A stretch of DNA of 32,016 nucleotides from Pseudomonadota bacterium (GCA_023416135.1 JAEZIF010000009.1:1-32016); one strand, 5' to 3'. Counted from the stretch's first letter, positions 7,617-15,604 are shown. Translations and numbers: made by a program. The notes: generated from the letters alone by a model not told the origin.

Positions 7617-8066
7617 CTATTCGACGATCATCAGCGGTTCGTCGAACTCCACCGGCCGCGCATTGTCGACCAGGATCTGCACGACCGTGCCGGCCTTGGG
7701 CGCCTTGATCGGGTTGAAGGTCTTCATCGCCTCGATGATCAAGAGCGTCTGGCCCGCCGTCACCTTGTCGCCGACCGAAACGAAGTTGGGCTTCCCCGGC
7801 TCCGGCGCGAGATAGGCGGTGCCGACCATCGGCGACTTTACCGCACCGGGATGCTTGGCCAGGTCGTTGCCGCCCGGAGCGGCCCCTGCAGCCGCTGGCG
7901 CCGCGGCCGTGGCGGCTGCGACGGGAGCGGCGGCCACCGTCACTGTCGGCCGGGCCACGCGGATGCGCTTGTCGCCTTCGGCCAGCTCGATCTCGCCGAG
8001 ATCCGTCTCGTGGAGTATCTGCGCCAGCTTGCGGACGAACTCGGTATCCATTTCGAACTTTGCCAT
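7617..8066 (-). CDS. accB: Acetyl-CoA carboxylase, biotin carboxyl carrier protein
   Basis: It carries the biotin arm between biotin carboxylase and carboxyltransferase. The protein is 149 aa. The N-terminal part (VRKLAQILHETDLGEIELAEGDKRIRV) is followed by an Ala/Pro-rich flexible linker (about 40-66) and the biotinyl domain, with the biotinylated Lys115 in the motif EAMK followed by TFNPIKA. The usual Met-Lys-Met/Leu neighbourhood is slightly altered: EAMKTF rather than EAMKMM or EAMKTM. The start at 8066 lies 23 bp after aroQ; an internal ATG at 8051 is less likely. It is coupled to accC by an 8-bp gap. Confidence 0.97.
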   Translation of the reverse strand: MAKFEMDTEFVRKLAQILHETDLGEIELAEGDKRIRVARPTVTVAAAPVAAATAAAPAAAGAAPGGNDLAKHPGAVKSPMVGTAYLAPEPGKPNFVSVGDKVTAGQTLLIIEAMKTFNPIKAPKAGTVVQILVDNARPVEFDEPLMIVE

Positions 8067-8089
8067 GGACCAATGCTCCGAGGGGTTGG

Positions 8090-8575
8090 TCAGCGCGCCA
8101 GCAGGCGCGAGAGGGCCTGCAACGCCAGAAGATAGCCGTGGCTGCCGAGTCCGGCGATCACGCCGACCGCCGCTGGGCTTATATAGGAGTGGTGCCGGAA
8201 GCTTTCACGCTTGTAGATGTTGCTTAGATGGACCTCGACCACCGGCCGCTCCGCGGCGTTCAGCGCGTCCAGCAAGGCCACGGAGGTGTGGGTGTAGGCA
8301 CCGGCATTGATGACGATGGCCGCATTGGCCTCGCGCGCCGCCTGGATGCGGTCGACCAGTGCGCCCTCGTGGTTGCTCTGGAAGAACTCGACTCTTATCC
8401 CCAGGCGGTCGGCCTCGTCGCGACAGGCCTGCTCGACGTCGGCGAGCGTCTCGCGTCCGTAGATCTCAGGCTGCCGTTTCCCCAACATGTTGAGATTGGG
8501 CCCGTTGAGCACCAGCACCGGCTTTCCTGCCGGCGGGCGCCGGGCGGCCTTTGCGGCCAAATCCTGCCTCCCCAT
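8090..8575 (-). CDS. aroQ: Type II 3-dehydroquinate dehydratase
   Basis: It dehydrates 3-dehydroquinate to 3-dehydroshikimate in the shikimate pathway; type II enzymes are small dodecamers. Family motifs are clear: VLVLNGPNLNMLGKRQPEIYG with catalytic Arg34 and Tyr39, then NAGAYTHTSVALLDAL and the VEVHLSNIYKRESFRHHS segment with the catalytic-site His and Arg. The total is 161 aa, with about 18 extra N-terminal residues (GRQDLAAKAARRPPAGK) before the first strand. The ATG at 8575 has an AAGG just upstream, so I keep this start, though a shorter form is possible. It leads the aroQ-accB-accC run. Confidence 0.95.
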   Translation of the reverse strand: MGRQDLAAKAARRPPAGKPVLVLNGPNLNMLGKRQPEIYGRETLADVEQACRDEADRLGIRVEFFQSNHEGALVDRIQAAREANAAIVINAGAYTHTSVALLDALNAAERPVVEVHLSNIYKRESFRHHSYISPAAVGVIAGLGSHGYLLALQALSRLLAR

Positions 8576-8638
8576 CCTTGAAAGTGTCGGGCCTTATAGC
8601 ATGGCGAGTCCGAGCGACAAGGCGGGCTCAAGACTGGA

Positions 8639-9100
8639 TCAGTCGGCCTTCCGGAGGATCTCGGCGTGGGCGAACAGCCGGTCCGTCAGGGCAGCGAAGC
8701 TGCGTCTTTCCTCCGCGGTCAGCGCGCCGTAGAGGCGCTCCTCGTAGGCGAGCGCGATCGGTACGATGCGCGCATGCATGGCCCGGCCGCGCGCACTGAG
8801 GCGCAGCGAGGCGCGGCGGCGGTCGTCGCGGTCGGTCGCCCGTTCGACCAGGCCGCGCTTCATCAGGCCCGCAACCGCCCGGCTCACCGCCACCTTGTCC
8901 ATGACGATGCGCTGCCCCACATCGGAAGCGGTCAAAGGCGCGAAGCGGCCCAGGGCCGCCATCACCCGCCACTGTGTCACCGTCAGGCCGAACGGTTCGG
9001 CGTAAAGGTCATGCAAGGATTCCGACACGATTTGCGCCAGAATCGAAAGCCGATAGGGGAGAAAATTCTCCAGCTCGAGGGCTTGCGAAGGGCTGGACAT
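8639..9100 (-). CDS. MarR-family transcriptional regulator of the homogentisate pathway
   Basis: A 153-aa winged-helix regulator. The MarR core is visible: LTVTQWRVMAALGRFAPLTASDVGQRIVMDKVAVSRAVAGL (recognition helix VAVSRAVAGLMKRG), then the wing RATDRDDRRRASLRLS, then C-terminal dimerisation helices. The start at 9100 fits the usual MarR N-terminus; an in-frame extension to 9310 runs into the neighbouring hppD gene and is rejected. It is divergent from hppD with only 52 bp between them, and an 18-bp palindrome in that gap is the likely operator. It probably represses hppD-hmgA-fahA-maiA and itself, with a pathway intermediate as ligand (inference). No ribosome-binding site is visible. Confidence 0.92.
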   Translation of the reverse strand: MSSPSQALELENFLPYRLSILAQIVSESLHDLYAEPFGLTVTQWRVMAALGRFAPLTASDVGQRIVMDKVAVSRAVAGLMKRGLVERATDRDDRRRASLRLSARGRAMHARIVPIALAYEERLYGALTAEERRSFAALTDRLFAHAEILRKAD

Positions 9101-9102
9101 AA

Positions 9103-9120
9103 TAGTTACATTTGAAACTA
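9103..9120. promoter_or_regulatory. Probable MarR operator
   Basis: TAGTTACATTTGAAACTA is a nearly perfect 18-bp palindrome: seven of nine base pairs match, with outer arms TAGTT/AACTA and inner CA/TG. The size and symmetry are typical of MarR dimer sites. It begins 2 bp upstream of the marR-type gene's ATG and covers that gene's candidate -10, and it ends 32 bp before hppD, so one dimer could control both directions. Confidence 0.72.
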
Positions 9121-9138
9121 ATTTACGATCCGGGTCAA
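9110..9138 (-). promoter_or_regulatory. Candidate promoter of the MarR-family gene
   Basis: On the minus strand TTGACC (9138-9133) is followed after 17 bp by TCAAAT (9115-9110), matching the -35 at 5 of 6 and the -10 at 4 of 6. The -10 lies inside the palindrome. Transcription would start only a few bases before the ATG at 9100, which would give a nearly leaderless mRNA and explains the absent ribosome-binding site. Prediction by eye. Confidence 0.45.
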
Positions 9139-9152
9139 TTCGGGAGGTCGAC

Positions 9153-10241
9153 ATGGCCAGCGTAATCGAACCCACCGCAGCGATCGACGACGTCAATCCA
9201 ATGGGCACCGACGGCTTCGAGTTCGTCGAATATGCGGCGCCCGATCCGGCCGCACTCGGCGCGCTGTTCGAAAGCATGGGCTTTGTGCGGGTTGCCAGGC
9301 ACCGCTCCAAGGACGTCTCGCTCTACCGCCAGGGCGACGTGAATTTCATCGTCAATGCCGAGAAGGACAGCTTTGCCCAGGGCTTTGCCCGTGTGCACGG
9401 CCCGTCGATCTGCGCCATCGCCTTCCGCGTCAAGAATTCCGCCTATGCCTACAAGCGCGCGCTGTCGCTCGGCGCCTGGGGCGTCGAGGGCAAGGTCGGC
9501 CCGATGGAGCTCAACATCCCGGCGATCAAGGGGATCGGCGATTCGCTGGTCTATCTTGTCGACCGCTACGGCGAGCGCGGCACCATATACGACGTCGATT
9601 TCGAGTATCTGCCGGGCGTCGAGCGCAATCCGAAGGGCGTGGGCCTGACCTACATCGACCATCTGACCCACAACGTTCATCGCGGCCGCATGGACGAGTG
9701 GGCCGAGTTCTACGAGCGGCTCTTCAATTTCCGCGAGATCCGCTACTTCGACATCGAGGGCAAGCTCACCGGGCTGAAGTCCAAGGCGATGACCAGCCCG
9801 TGCGGCAAGATTCGCATTCCGATCAACGAGAGCACCGACGACAGGTCGCAGATCCAGGAATATCTCTCGGCCTACCACGGCGAGGGCATCCAGCACATCG
9901 CGCTCGGCACCGACGACATCTACGAGACCGTCGAGACGCTCAAGCTCGAGGGAGTGCCGTTCCAGACCGTGCCCGACACCTACTACGAGCAGGTCGATGC
10001 CCGCCTGCCGGGCCATGGCGAGAACCTGGAGCGCCTGGCGGCCGACCGCATCCTGATCGACGGTGCGCCGACCAAGGGTGGCGGGCTTCTGCTGCAGATC
10101 TTCACTCAGACCGTGATCGGTCCGATCTTCTTCGAGATCATCCAGCGCCGGGGCAACGAAGGCTTCGGCGAGGGCAATTTCCGCGCCCTGTTCGAGTCCA
10201 TCGAGCTCGACCAGATACGCCGTGGCGTGCTGAAGGCCTAA
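9153..10241 (+). CDS. hppD: 4-Hydroxyphenylpyruvate dioxygenase
   Basis: This Fe(II) enzyme converts 4-hydroxyphenylpyruvate to homogentisate, the entry step of tyrosine breakdown. The 362-aa length matches bacterial HPPDs. It has two vicinal-oxygen-chelate domains. The iron ligands are visible: His170 (IDHLTHNV), His248 (GIQHIAL) and Glu328 (FFEIIQRRG). The C-terminal helix region GNFRALFESIELDQIRRGVL is typical. The start has a good GGAGG upstream (CGGGAGGTCGACATG). It is the first gene of the catabolic operon; hmgA follows after 10 bp with AAGGAGG between them. Likely controlled by the divergent MarR regulator. Confidence 0.97.
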   Translation: MASVIEPTAAIDDVNPMGTDGFEFVEYAAPDPAALGALFESMGFVRVARHRSKDVSLYRQGDVNFIVNAEKDSFAQGFARVHGPSICAIAFRVKNSAYAYKRALSLGAWGVEGKVGPMELNIPAIKGIGDSLVYLVDRYGERGTIYDVDFEYLPGVERNPKGVGLTYIDHLTHNVHRGRMDEWAEFYERLFNFREIRYFDIEGKLTGLKSKAMTSPCGKIRIPINESTDDRSQIQEYLSAYHGEGIQHIALGTDDIYETVETLKLEGVPFQTVPDTYYEQVDARLPGHGENLERLAADRILIDGAPTKGGGLLLQIFTQTVIGPIFFEIIQRRGNEGFGEGNFRALFESIELDQIRRGVLKA

Positions 10242-10251
10242 GGAGGGAACC

Positions 10252-11412
10252 ATGACCAAGAACTGGATTCCGTTGCGCCAGGTCGAGGGGACCGCCTCGC
10301 GCCAAGCCCATGTCCGCCTGCCCGAGGGCACCTACGAGCGAGAAATCAGCAAGGAGGGCTTTTTCGGGCCGTCTGCGCAGTTCCACCACAGGCACAAGCC
10401 GACCGACTGGATCGAGTTCGACGGTGCCATCCGTCCGCGCGCCTTCGATCTCAACAAGCTGGTTGCCGGCAAGGGCAATCCCTGGGCTTCCCAGCCGGTG
10501 CTGAGCAATGGCACCATACAGGTGCGCATCTGGAAGCTCGAGGAGGCGATGACCGAGCTGGCGCGCAACAGCGACGGCGACCAGCTCCTGTTCATCCATG
10601 AGGGCGAGGGCGCGCTGTTCTGCGACTACGGCCATCTCGGTTACCGCGACGGCGACTACATCATGATCCCGCGCGGCACGATGTGGCGTCTGTCGCCCAC
10701 CGAGCCCACGACGTCGCTGATGATCGAGGCGACCAACGACCATTTCACGCTGCCGGACAAGGGGCTGGTCGGCCGTCACGCGATCTTCGACCCGGCGATG
10801 CTCGACACGCCGAAGATCGATGACGCCTTCAAGGCGCAGCAGGACGAGCGCACATGGAAGGTCTCGGTCAAGCGACGCGGCCAGCTCTCGACGGTGATCT
10901 TCCCGTTCAACCCACTGGACGCGATCGGCTGGCATGGTGACTTGAGCGTCGTGCGCATCAACTGGCGAGACCTGCGGCCCCTGATGAGCCATCGCGCCCA
11001 TCTGCCGCCGTCGGCGCACACGACTTTCGTTGCCGGCCGTTTCGTGGTCTGCACCTTCGTGCCGCGACCCTTCGAGAGCGATCCGGAGGCGCTGCGCCTC
11101 CCGTTCTTCCACAACAACGATGATTTCGAGGAGATCATCTTCTATCACAAGGGCAGCTTCTTCAGCCGCGACAACATCCATCCCGGCATGATGACGGTAC
11201 ACCCGTCGGGCTTCACCCACGGCCCGCATCCCAAAGCGTTCAATGCCGCGACCAGGACGCCGGGCAGCGGCGGTCGGACCGAAACCGACGAGGTCGCGGT
11301 CATGATCGACACCCGGGACGCCATCGACATCGCCGCCATGCCGGCCGGCGTGGAGTTCGAGGGTTACGTGAAGTCGTGGCGGCCGGCCGAGGTCAAACAG
11401 GCGGCGGAGTAA
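10252..11412 (+). CDS. hmgA: Homogentisate 1,2-dioxygenase
   Basis: It opens the ring of homogentisate to 4-maleylacetoacetate. At 386 aa it is shorter than the classical enzyme of about 430-445 aa, and belongs to a shorter bacterial branch. The iron ligands align with those of the human enzyme at the same spacing: His287 and Glu293 in FFHNNDDFEE, and His323 in SGFTHGPHP. A cupin-like core (GDQLLFIHEGEGALFCDYGHLGYRDGDYIMIPRGT, abbreviated) is intact. It follows hppD after 10 bp with its own strong ribosome-binding site. A repeat element of about 118 bp separates it from fahA. Confidence 0.95.
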   Translation: MTKNWIPLRQVEGTASRQAHVRLPEGTYEREISKEGFFGPSAQFHHRHKPTDWIEFDGAIRPRAFDLNKLVAGKGNPWASQPVLSNGTIQVRIWKLEEAMTELARNSDGDQLLFIHEGEGALFCDYGHLGYRDGDYIMIPRGTMWRLSPTEPTTSLMIEATNDHFTLPDKGLVGRHAIFDPAMLDTPKIDDAFKAQQDERTWKVSVKRRGQLSTVIFPFNPLDAIGWHGDLSVVRINWRDLRPLMSHRAHLPPSAHTTFVAGRFVVCTFVPRPFESDPEALRLPFFHNNDDFEEIIFYHKGSFFSRDNIHPGMMTVHPSGFTHGPHPKAFNAATRTPGSGGRTETDEVAVMIDTRDAIDIAAMPAGVEFEGYVKSWRPAEVKQAAE

Positions 11413-11418
11413 CGGACT

Positions 11419-11536
11419 GTCATCCCGACCGTAGCCTCGCGCAGCGAGGCGGAGTGGAATGGCTGATTGGCAAAGGCATACGCCAGAGAAGGTCTCTCGA
11501 CTGCGCCGCCCCTCGCGCGGCTACGCTCGGGAAGAC
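11419..11536. repeat. Intergenic inverted-repeat element (copy A)
   Basis: Left end GTCATCCCGACCGTAGC (11419-11435) and right end GCTACGCTCGGGAAGAC (11520-11536) are inverted repeats matching at 15 of 17 positions. The roughly 118-bp element fills the hmgA-fahA gap and has no coding capacity. An inner short hairpin, CCTCGC GCA GCGAGG (11436-11450), follows the left end. The ends match those of the element at 27066-27142. It resembles non-autonomous palindromic repeats found between genes in many high-GC bacteria. Confidence 0.72.
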
Positions 11537-11553
11537 GCCTGTAGGGAGGAACG

Positions 11554-12540
11554 ATGAAGCTGGGTTCGTTGAAGGAAGGTGGCCGTGACGGCACGCTGAT
11601 CGTGGTCGATCGCGCGGTGAGCAAGGCCGTGCGCGCGACGGACGTCGCGCCTACCTTGCAAAAGGCGCTCGACCACTGGCCAGCGGCCGAGCCGAAGCTT
11701 CGTGCTCTGGCCCAGCAGCTTGCCGACGGCAAGGCGGCCGGTGCCTTCGATCTCGACACCAAGGCGCTTGCCGCGCCGCTGCCGCGCGCCTATCAATGGG
11801 CCGACGGCTCGGCCTACGTGGTGCATGTCGAGCTTGTGCGCAAGGCACGCGGCGTCGAGATGCCGCCCAGCTTCTGGACCGACCCATTGATGTACCAGGG
11901 CGGCTCCGATTCCTTTACCGGGCCCAACGACGACATCGAGGCAATCGACGAGGCGCATGGCATCGATTTCGAGGGCGAGATCGGCGTGATCGTCGATGAC
12001 GTGCCGATGGGCGTGTCGCCCGAGGCGGCGCGCCGGCACATCAAGCTGGTCACCATCCTGAATGACGTTTCACTGCGCAACCTCATCGTCACGGAGCTGG
12101 CCAAGGGTTTCGGCTTCTTTCATGGCAAGCCCGCGACGGCATTCGCGCCGGTCGCCGTCACGCCAGACGAGCTCGGCGAAGCCTGGGACGGCGGCAAACT
12201 CGACCTGCCGCTGATCTCGACGCTGAACGGCAAGGAGTTCGGCCATCCCAACGCCGCCACCGACCTCACCTTCGACTTCGGCCAGCTCATCGCTCATGCC
12301 GCCAAAACGCGGCATCTGGAGGCGGGGACGGTCGTCGGGTCGGGTACCGTCGCCAACCGCGATGCCGCCGTCGGCTGCTCCTGCATCGCCGAGCGGCGCG
12401 TGCGCGAGACCATCGACAGCGGCAAGCCGGCGACGCCATTCATGGCGTTCGGCGATCGAATCCGCATAGAAATGTTCGATCGTGCCGGACAGTCGATCTT
12501 CGGCGCCATCGATCAGAAGGTCGCGCGCTACACACCCTGA
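11554..12540 (+). CDS. fahA: Fumarylacetoacetate hydrolase-family protein (fumarylacetoacetase)
   Basis: It probably hydrolyses fumarylacetoacetate to fumarate and acetoacetate, the last step of tyrosine breakdown. The protein is 328 aa, the size of the shorter bacterial FAH proteins rather than the roughly 420-aa eukaryotic type. The metal site is visible: Glu140 and Glu142 in DFEGEIGV, and Asp171 in ILNDVSLRN. Further family motifs are KGFGFFHGKPA and GTVVGSGTVANRD. It has a strong GGAGG before the ATG at 11554. Context with hppD, hmgA and maiA makes fumarylacetoacetase the best call; other FAH-fold hydrolases are possible from sequence alone. Confidence 0.9.
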   Translation: MKLGSLKEGGRDGTLIVVDRAVSKAVRATDVAPTLQKALDHWPAAEPKLRALAQQLADGKAAGAFDLDTKALAAPLPRAYQWADGSAYVVHVELVRKARGVEMPPSFWTDPLMYQGGSDSFTGPNDDIEAIDEAHGIDFEGEIGVIVDDVPMGVSPEAARRHIKLVTILNDVSLRNLIVTELAKGFGFFHGKPATAFAPVAVTPDELGEAWDGGKLDLPLISTLNGKEFGHPNAATDLTFDFGQLIAHAAKTRHLEAGTVVGSGTVANRDAAVGCSCIAERRVRETIDSGKPATPFMAFGDRIRIEMFDRAGQSIFGAIDQKVARYTP

Positions 12541-12644
12541 AGCATGATGGGTGCAGGTGGTATCGCTGATCTCACCCCGTCCAGCTCCGCTTGATCCCAT
12601 GCCCGCGCGACGCTACGGACACTCTCGTCCAGGCGGAGGCGGTC

Positions 12645-13289
12645 ATGAAGCTCATCGGTTATTTCCGTTCGTCGGCGGCGTTTCGCGTGCGCATCGCGCT
12701 CAACTACAAGGACATCAAGGTCGAGCATGCCTCGCGTCATCTGCGCAAGGGCGAGCAGGCGGCACCGGACTATGTCGCACTCAACCCGCAGAAGCTGGTG
12801 CCGGCGCTGGTGCTGGACAACGGCGAGGTGCTGACCCAGTCGCTGGCCATCCTGGAGTACCTCGAGGAGACGCACCCCGAGCCGCCGCTGCTGCCCAAGG
12901 ATCCGGTCGGCCGTGCGCGGGTGCGGGCGCTGTCTCTGATCGTGTCGGCTGACGTCCATCCCATCCAGAACCTGCGTGTCATGGGCTATCTGCGCGAGAA
13001 GTTCGGCCAGACCGAGGAGAGCGCCTTCGCCTGGTCGCGCCATTGGATCGAGACCGGCTTCGAGGCGTATGAAGCCACGATCGCCAAGGATCCTCGAACC
13101 GGCGCCTTCAGCCATGGCGACACGCCGACCTTCGCCGATCTCTGCCTGGCGCCGCAGGTCTTCAATGCCCAGCGCTTCAAGGTCGACATGGAGCGCTACC
13201 CGACCATCCATCGCATCCACGGTACCTGCATGAGGCATCCGGCCTTCGACGCCGCCCAGCCTTCCAAGCAGCCGGACGCCGAACAATGA
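12645..13289 (+). CDS. maiA: Maleylacetoacetate isomerase (zeta-class GST)
   Basis: It isomerises 4-maleylacetoacetate to fumarylacetoacetate with glutathione. The protein is 214 aa. The N-terminal thioredoxin-like domain carries the zeta-class signature SSAAFRVRIALNYK (residues 9-22), followed by VPALVLDNGEVLTQSLAILEYLEE, which binds glutathione. The C-terminal domain is helical, with FSHGDTPTFADLCLAPQVFNAQRF. The usual SSC at the glutathione thiol site is SSA here, which occurs in several bacterial members. I chose ATG 12645, which gives MKLIGYFRSS; an in-frame ATG 54 bp upstream adds non-homologous residues. Its stop overlaps the next start (ATGA). Confidence 0.95.
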   Translation: MKLIGYFRSSAAFRVRIALNYKDIKVEHASRHLRKGEQAAPDYVALNPQKLVPALVLDNGEVLTQSLAILEYLEETHPEPPLLPKDPVGRARVRALSLIVSADVHPIQNLRVMGYLREKFGQTEESAFAWSRHWIETGFEAYEATIAKDPRTGAFSHGDTPTFADLCLAPQVFNAQRFKVDMERYPTIHRIHGTCMRHPAFDAAQPSKQPDAEQ

Positions 13290-14767
13290 GAAAGGGCGTC
13301 ATTGCGCTGATTTCCGTCGTCGTTCTCGCCGGCGCAGCAACTGCTGGCGTGCCGATGGTGGAGCAGCACGCGGCGGCCGGAATCAAGAGCGAGATCGAGC
13401 GCGCCGGCACCGCCAAGGTCGATGCGGTGAGCGTGGGGCTGCTCGCCCGGCGCGTTACGCTTACCAACCTCGAATCGAGGACTGCTGCGGCGGAGTTGAA
13501 CATCGGCCGCTGGGAGGCGTCGGGTCTGTCCTGGCCGATCGGCGAGCTGCTGGCCGGCCAAACCCCGCTAGCCGGCTTTCGCTGGGGCGATCCGCTGAAG
13601 GCGGACCGTGTCGAGCTCGAGAAAGTGGCTATGGCCGACCGCGCGACCGGCGCGCGATGGACCCTGGATGCCCTGCTAATCGAGGGCCTGGATCTCGCGC
13701 GATATGACGCGGCCTATGACGGGACGTACCAATTTGCGGTACTCACCGCCCGCGCCATGGGTGCGCTCGCCGTGCGCCGCCTCGAACAACGCAACGCCCG
13801 CATCACGCTGCCGGAAACCGGCGAGACCGTTGGCCTCGCGTCGGTCGTGATGGACGGCTACGAGCGAGCCCTCATTGCCGCGCTGGCGATCGGCGGGATG
13901 GACGTCGCCTCGGGCGAGGGCCAGCCCGCGCAATTCAGCGTCGCCGAGACCAAGGCGACCAAGATCGATTTCCGTCGCGTGATCGCGGCCATGTCGTCCG
14001 CCAATTGGTTCCCCGGTGCGCCGTCCGGCCGTGTCCACGTCGAGACAGCGAAGTCGACGGGGTTCGACGGCGAGCTGTTCAAGCGTTACGGCATCTCGCT
14101 CGGCGAGGTCGGCTTCCAGACGGCGCATGTCCGTGACAAGGCGAGCCGCACACGCACGCACATCGAGGGCTTCGTCTTGGCGCCTCCATTGCGCGGCCTG
14201 GAAGGCTTGTCGCTGCGGATGGCCCTGCAGTCGATGGGTCTCAAGGAAGTCAAGGCCGACTTCGACTGCTACGGCACCGAGGACCAGGGCAAGGGCGAGC
14301 TGACGCTCGACCGCTGCGCGTTGGTCAGCCCGGGGCTGGGCGAGATCGAGCTTTCGGCGCAAATCGTCAATGCCGATGCGACCTTCTGGAAGGCGCTCGA
14401 CGACAGCGACTTGCTGGCGCTGCAGGATTCGACGGCGGCGCTGGGGGCGGCGCGGCTGGTGCTGACCGACAAGAGCTTGCTGGAACGCAGCCTGCGCGCC
14501 ATCGCCACCATGACCGGTCAGCCGGCGGCGACCCTGCGCGTCAGCTGGGCACGCGAGGTGCGCCGCTATCAGCCGGCGGGCGTGCTGATTTCGCAGTCGA
14601 TGACACAGCTCCTGGACACCATCGCGCGCTTCGTCGAGCAGGGCGGTACGCTCGTCGTCGAGGCCAAGCCCGAGCCGCCGGTGGGCTTCGACAAGCTGGA
14701 CTATCTGCTGAACCCCGGCGCCGACCTGGTCAGCACGCTGGGCCTCAAGGCGACGCTTCTGAAGTGA
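13286..14767 (+). CDS. Exported protein of unknown function coupled to maiA
   Basis: A 493-aa protein with an N-terminal signal sequence or anchor (RKGVIALISVVVLAGAATAGVP) followed by a large region with no recognised catalytic motif. The part just after the signal (AGTAKVDAVSVGLLARRVTLTNLES) resembles the start of AsmA-like or DUF945-like envelope proteins, which have repetitive beta structure; this is a weak resemblance by eye. The rest is mixed beta/alpha with one cysteine pair (FDCYGTEDQGKGELTLDRC, abbreviated). The ATG overlaps the maiA stop (ATGA), so it is probably translated with the tyrosine operon. No enzyme role is evident. It ends just before a hairpin shared with dsbA. Confidence 0.82.
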   Translation: MRKGVIALISVVVLAGAATAGVPMVEQHAAAGIKSEIERAGTAKVDAVSVGLLARRVTLTNLESRTAAAELNIGRWEASGLSWPIGELLAGQTPLAGFRWGDPLKADRVELEKVAMADRATGARWTLDALLIEGLDLARYDAAYDGTYQFAVLTARAMGALAVRRLEQRNARITLPETGETVGLASVVMDGYERALIAALAIGGMDVASGEGQPAQFSVAETKATKIDFRRVIAAMSSANWFPGAPSGRVHVETAKSTGFDGELFKRYGISLGEVGFQTAHVRDKASRTRTHIEGFVLAPPLRGLEGLSLRMALQSMGLKEVKADFDCYGTEDQGKGELTLDRCALVSPGLGEIELSAQIVNADATFWKALDDSDLLALQDSTAALGAARLVLTDKSLLERSLRAIATMTGQPAATLRVSWAREVRRYQPAGVLISQSMTQLLDTIARFVEQGGTLVVEAKPEPPVGFDKLDYLLNPGADLVSTLGLKATLLK

Positions 14768-14772
14768 ATGTG

Positions 14773-14803
14773 TCGGAGCGCCGCCGGGAGGCCAGCGCTC
14801 CGA
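14773..14803. terminator. Bidirectional hairpin between convergent genes
   Basis: TCGGAGCGC (14773-14781) and GCGCTCCGA (14795-14803) form a perfect 9-bp GC-rich stem with a 13-nt loop. It sits exactly between the stops of the 493-aa gene and dsbA. There is no clear T-run on either side, so it is a weak intrinsic terminator or an mRNA 3'-end stabiliser. Confidence 0.6.
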
Positions 14804-14807
14804 GGAA

Positions 14808-15590
14808 TCAGCCCTGGCCCTTGCGCGCCTCGGCGATGAGCTGCTTCAGCGCAGCGGCATCGACGGCGCCGGGCACGAACTGCTTGCCGATCACGAAGGC
14901 GGGCGTGCCGCGCACGCCGAGTGCGCTCGCGAGCGCCATGTTGCGCTCGATGATCGCCTTCAGCTTGGGATCCTCCATGTCCTTCTCGAGCTGCGCTCGA
15001 TCGATGCCGATGCCGACGGCGATCTCGAGTATCTTGTCGCGGTCGAGCTTGCCGGCGAACTCCATCAGCGCGTTGTGCAGCGGCTGGTGCTTGCCCTGCT
15101 TCATCGAAGCCAGCGCGGCGAGGGCGGCGATCTTCGAGGCCTCGCCCAGGATGGGGATGTCCTTGTAGATGATCTTCACCTTGCCGTCGGAGCCCGTCAC
15201 CGACTTCACCGCCTGGTAGGCACGCTTGCAGTAGGGGCACTGGTAGTCGTTGAACTCGACGATGACGACGTCGCCGTTGGGGTTGCCGCCGACCGGGCTG
15301 TCGGCATCGCGGTAGAGCTCGGCCTGGTTCTCCTGCACGCCCTTCTGGGCCACCGCGTCGCGCTGGCTGTCCTGCTTGCGCTCGAGTTCCTGCATGGCGT
15401 CGACCAGGACCTCTGGGTTGGCCAGCAGATAGGCGCGGATCGACTTGCCGAGCTCGGCCTGGTCTGCCGTGAGCGCCATGGACGAGCCGCCGGGCGCCGT
15501 GGCGATGCGGCGCGGCGAGGTCGCCGTGGCCGCGACGACGGCGCCGATAACGACCAGACCGGCGCAGACGGTGAAGGGGAGCCAACGCAT
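14808..15590 (-). CDS. DsbA-family thiol oxidoreductase
   Basis: A 260-aa periplasmic thioredoxin-fold protein. The N-terminal signal or anchor is RWLPFTVCAGLVVIGAVVAA. A helical ScsC-type N-terminal segment follows (about 39-75, ADQAELGKSIRAYLLANPEVL). The thioredoxin/DsbA domain has the active site Cys118-Pro-Tyr-Cys121 (FNDYQCPYCKRAY) and the cis-proline loop GVRGTPAFVIG near the C-terminus. Start at 15590; a longer frame to 15818 runs into the M48 gene and is rejected. It is 14 bp downstream of the M48 gene, so co-transcribed, and the pair suggests envelope protein folding and quality control. Oxidase versus isomerase role cannot be decided from sequence. Confidence 0.92.
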   Translation of the reverse strand: MRWLPFTVCAGLVVIGAVVAATATSPRRIATAPGGSSMALTADQAELGKSIRAYLLANPEVLVDAMQELERKQDSQRDAVAQKGVQENQAELYRDADSPVGGNPNGDVVIVEFNDYQCPYCKRAYQAVKSVTGSDGKVKIIYKDIPILGEASKIAALAALASMKQGKHQPLHNALMEFAGKLDRDKILEIAVGIGIDRAQLEKDMEDPKLKAIIERNMALASALGVRGTPAFVIGKQFVPGAVDAAALKQLIAEARKGQG

Positions 15591-15604
15591 GGGATTCTCC
15601 GGAA

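Noticed and set aside
6151..7815. A 550-codon open frame on the plus strand opposite accC
   Set aside because: Antisense to a certain gene with intact motifs; composition is typical of a GC-rich shadow frame.
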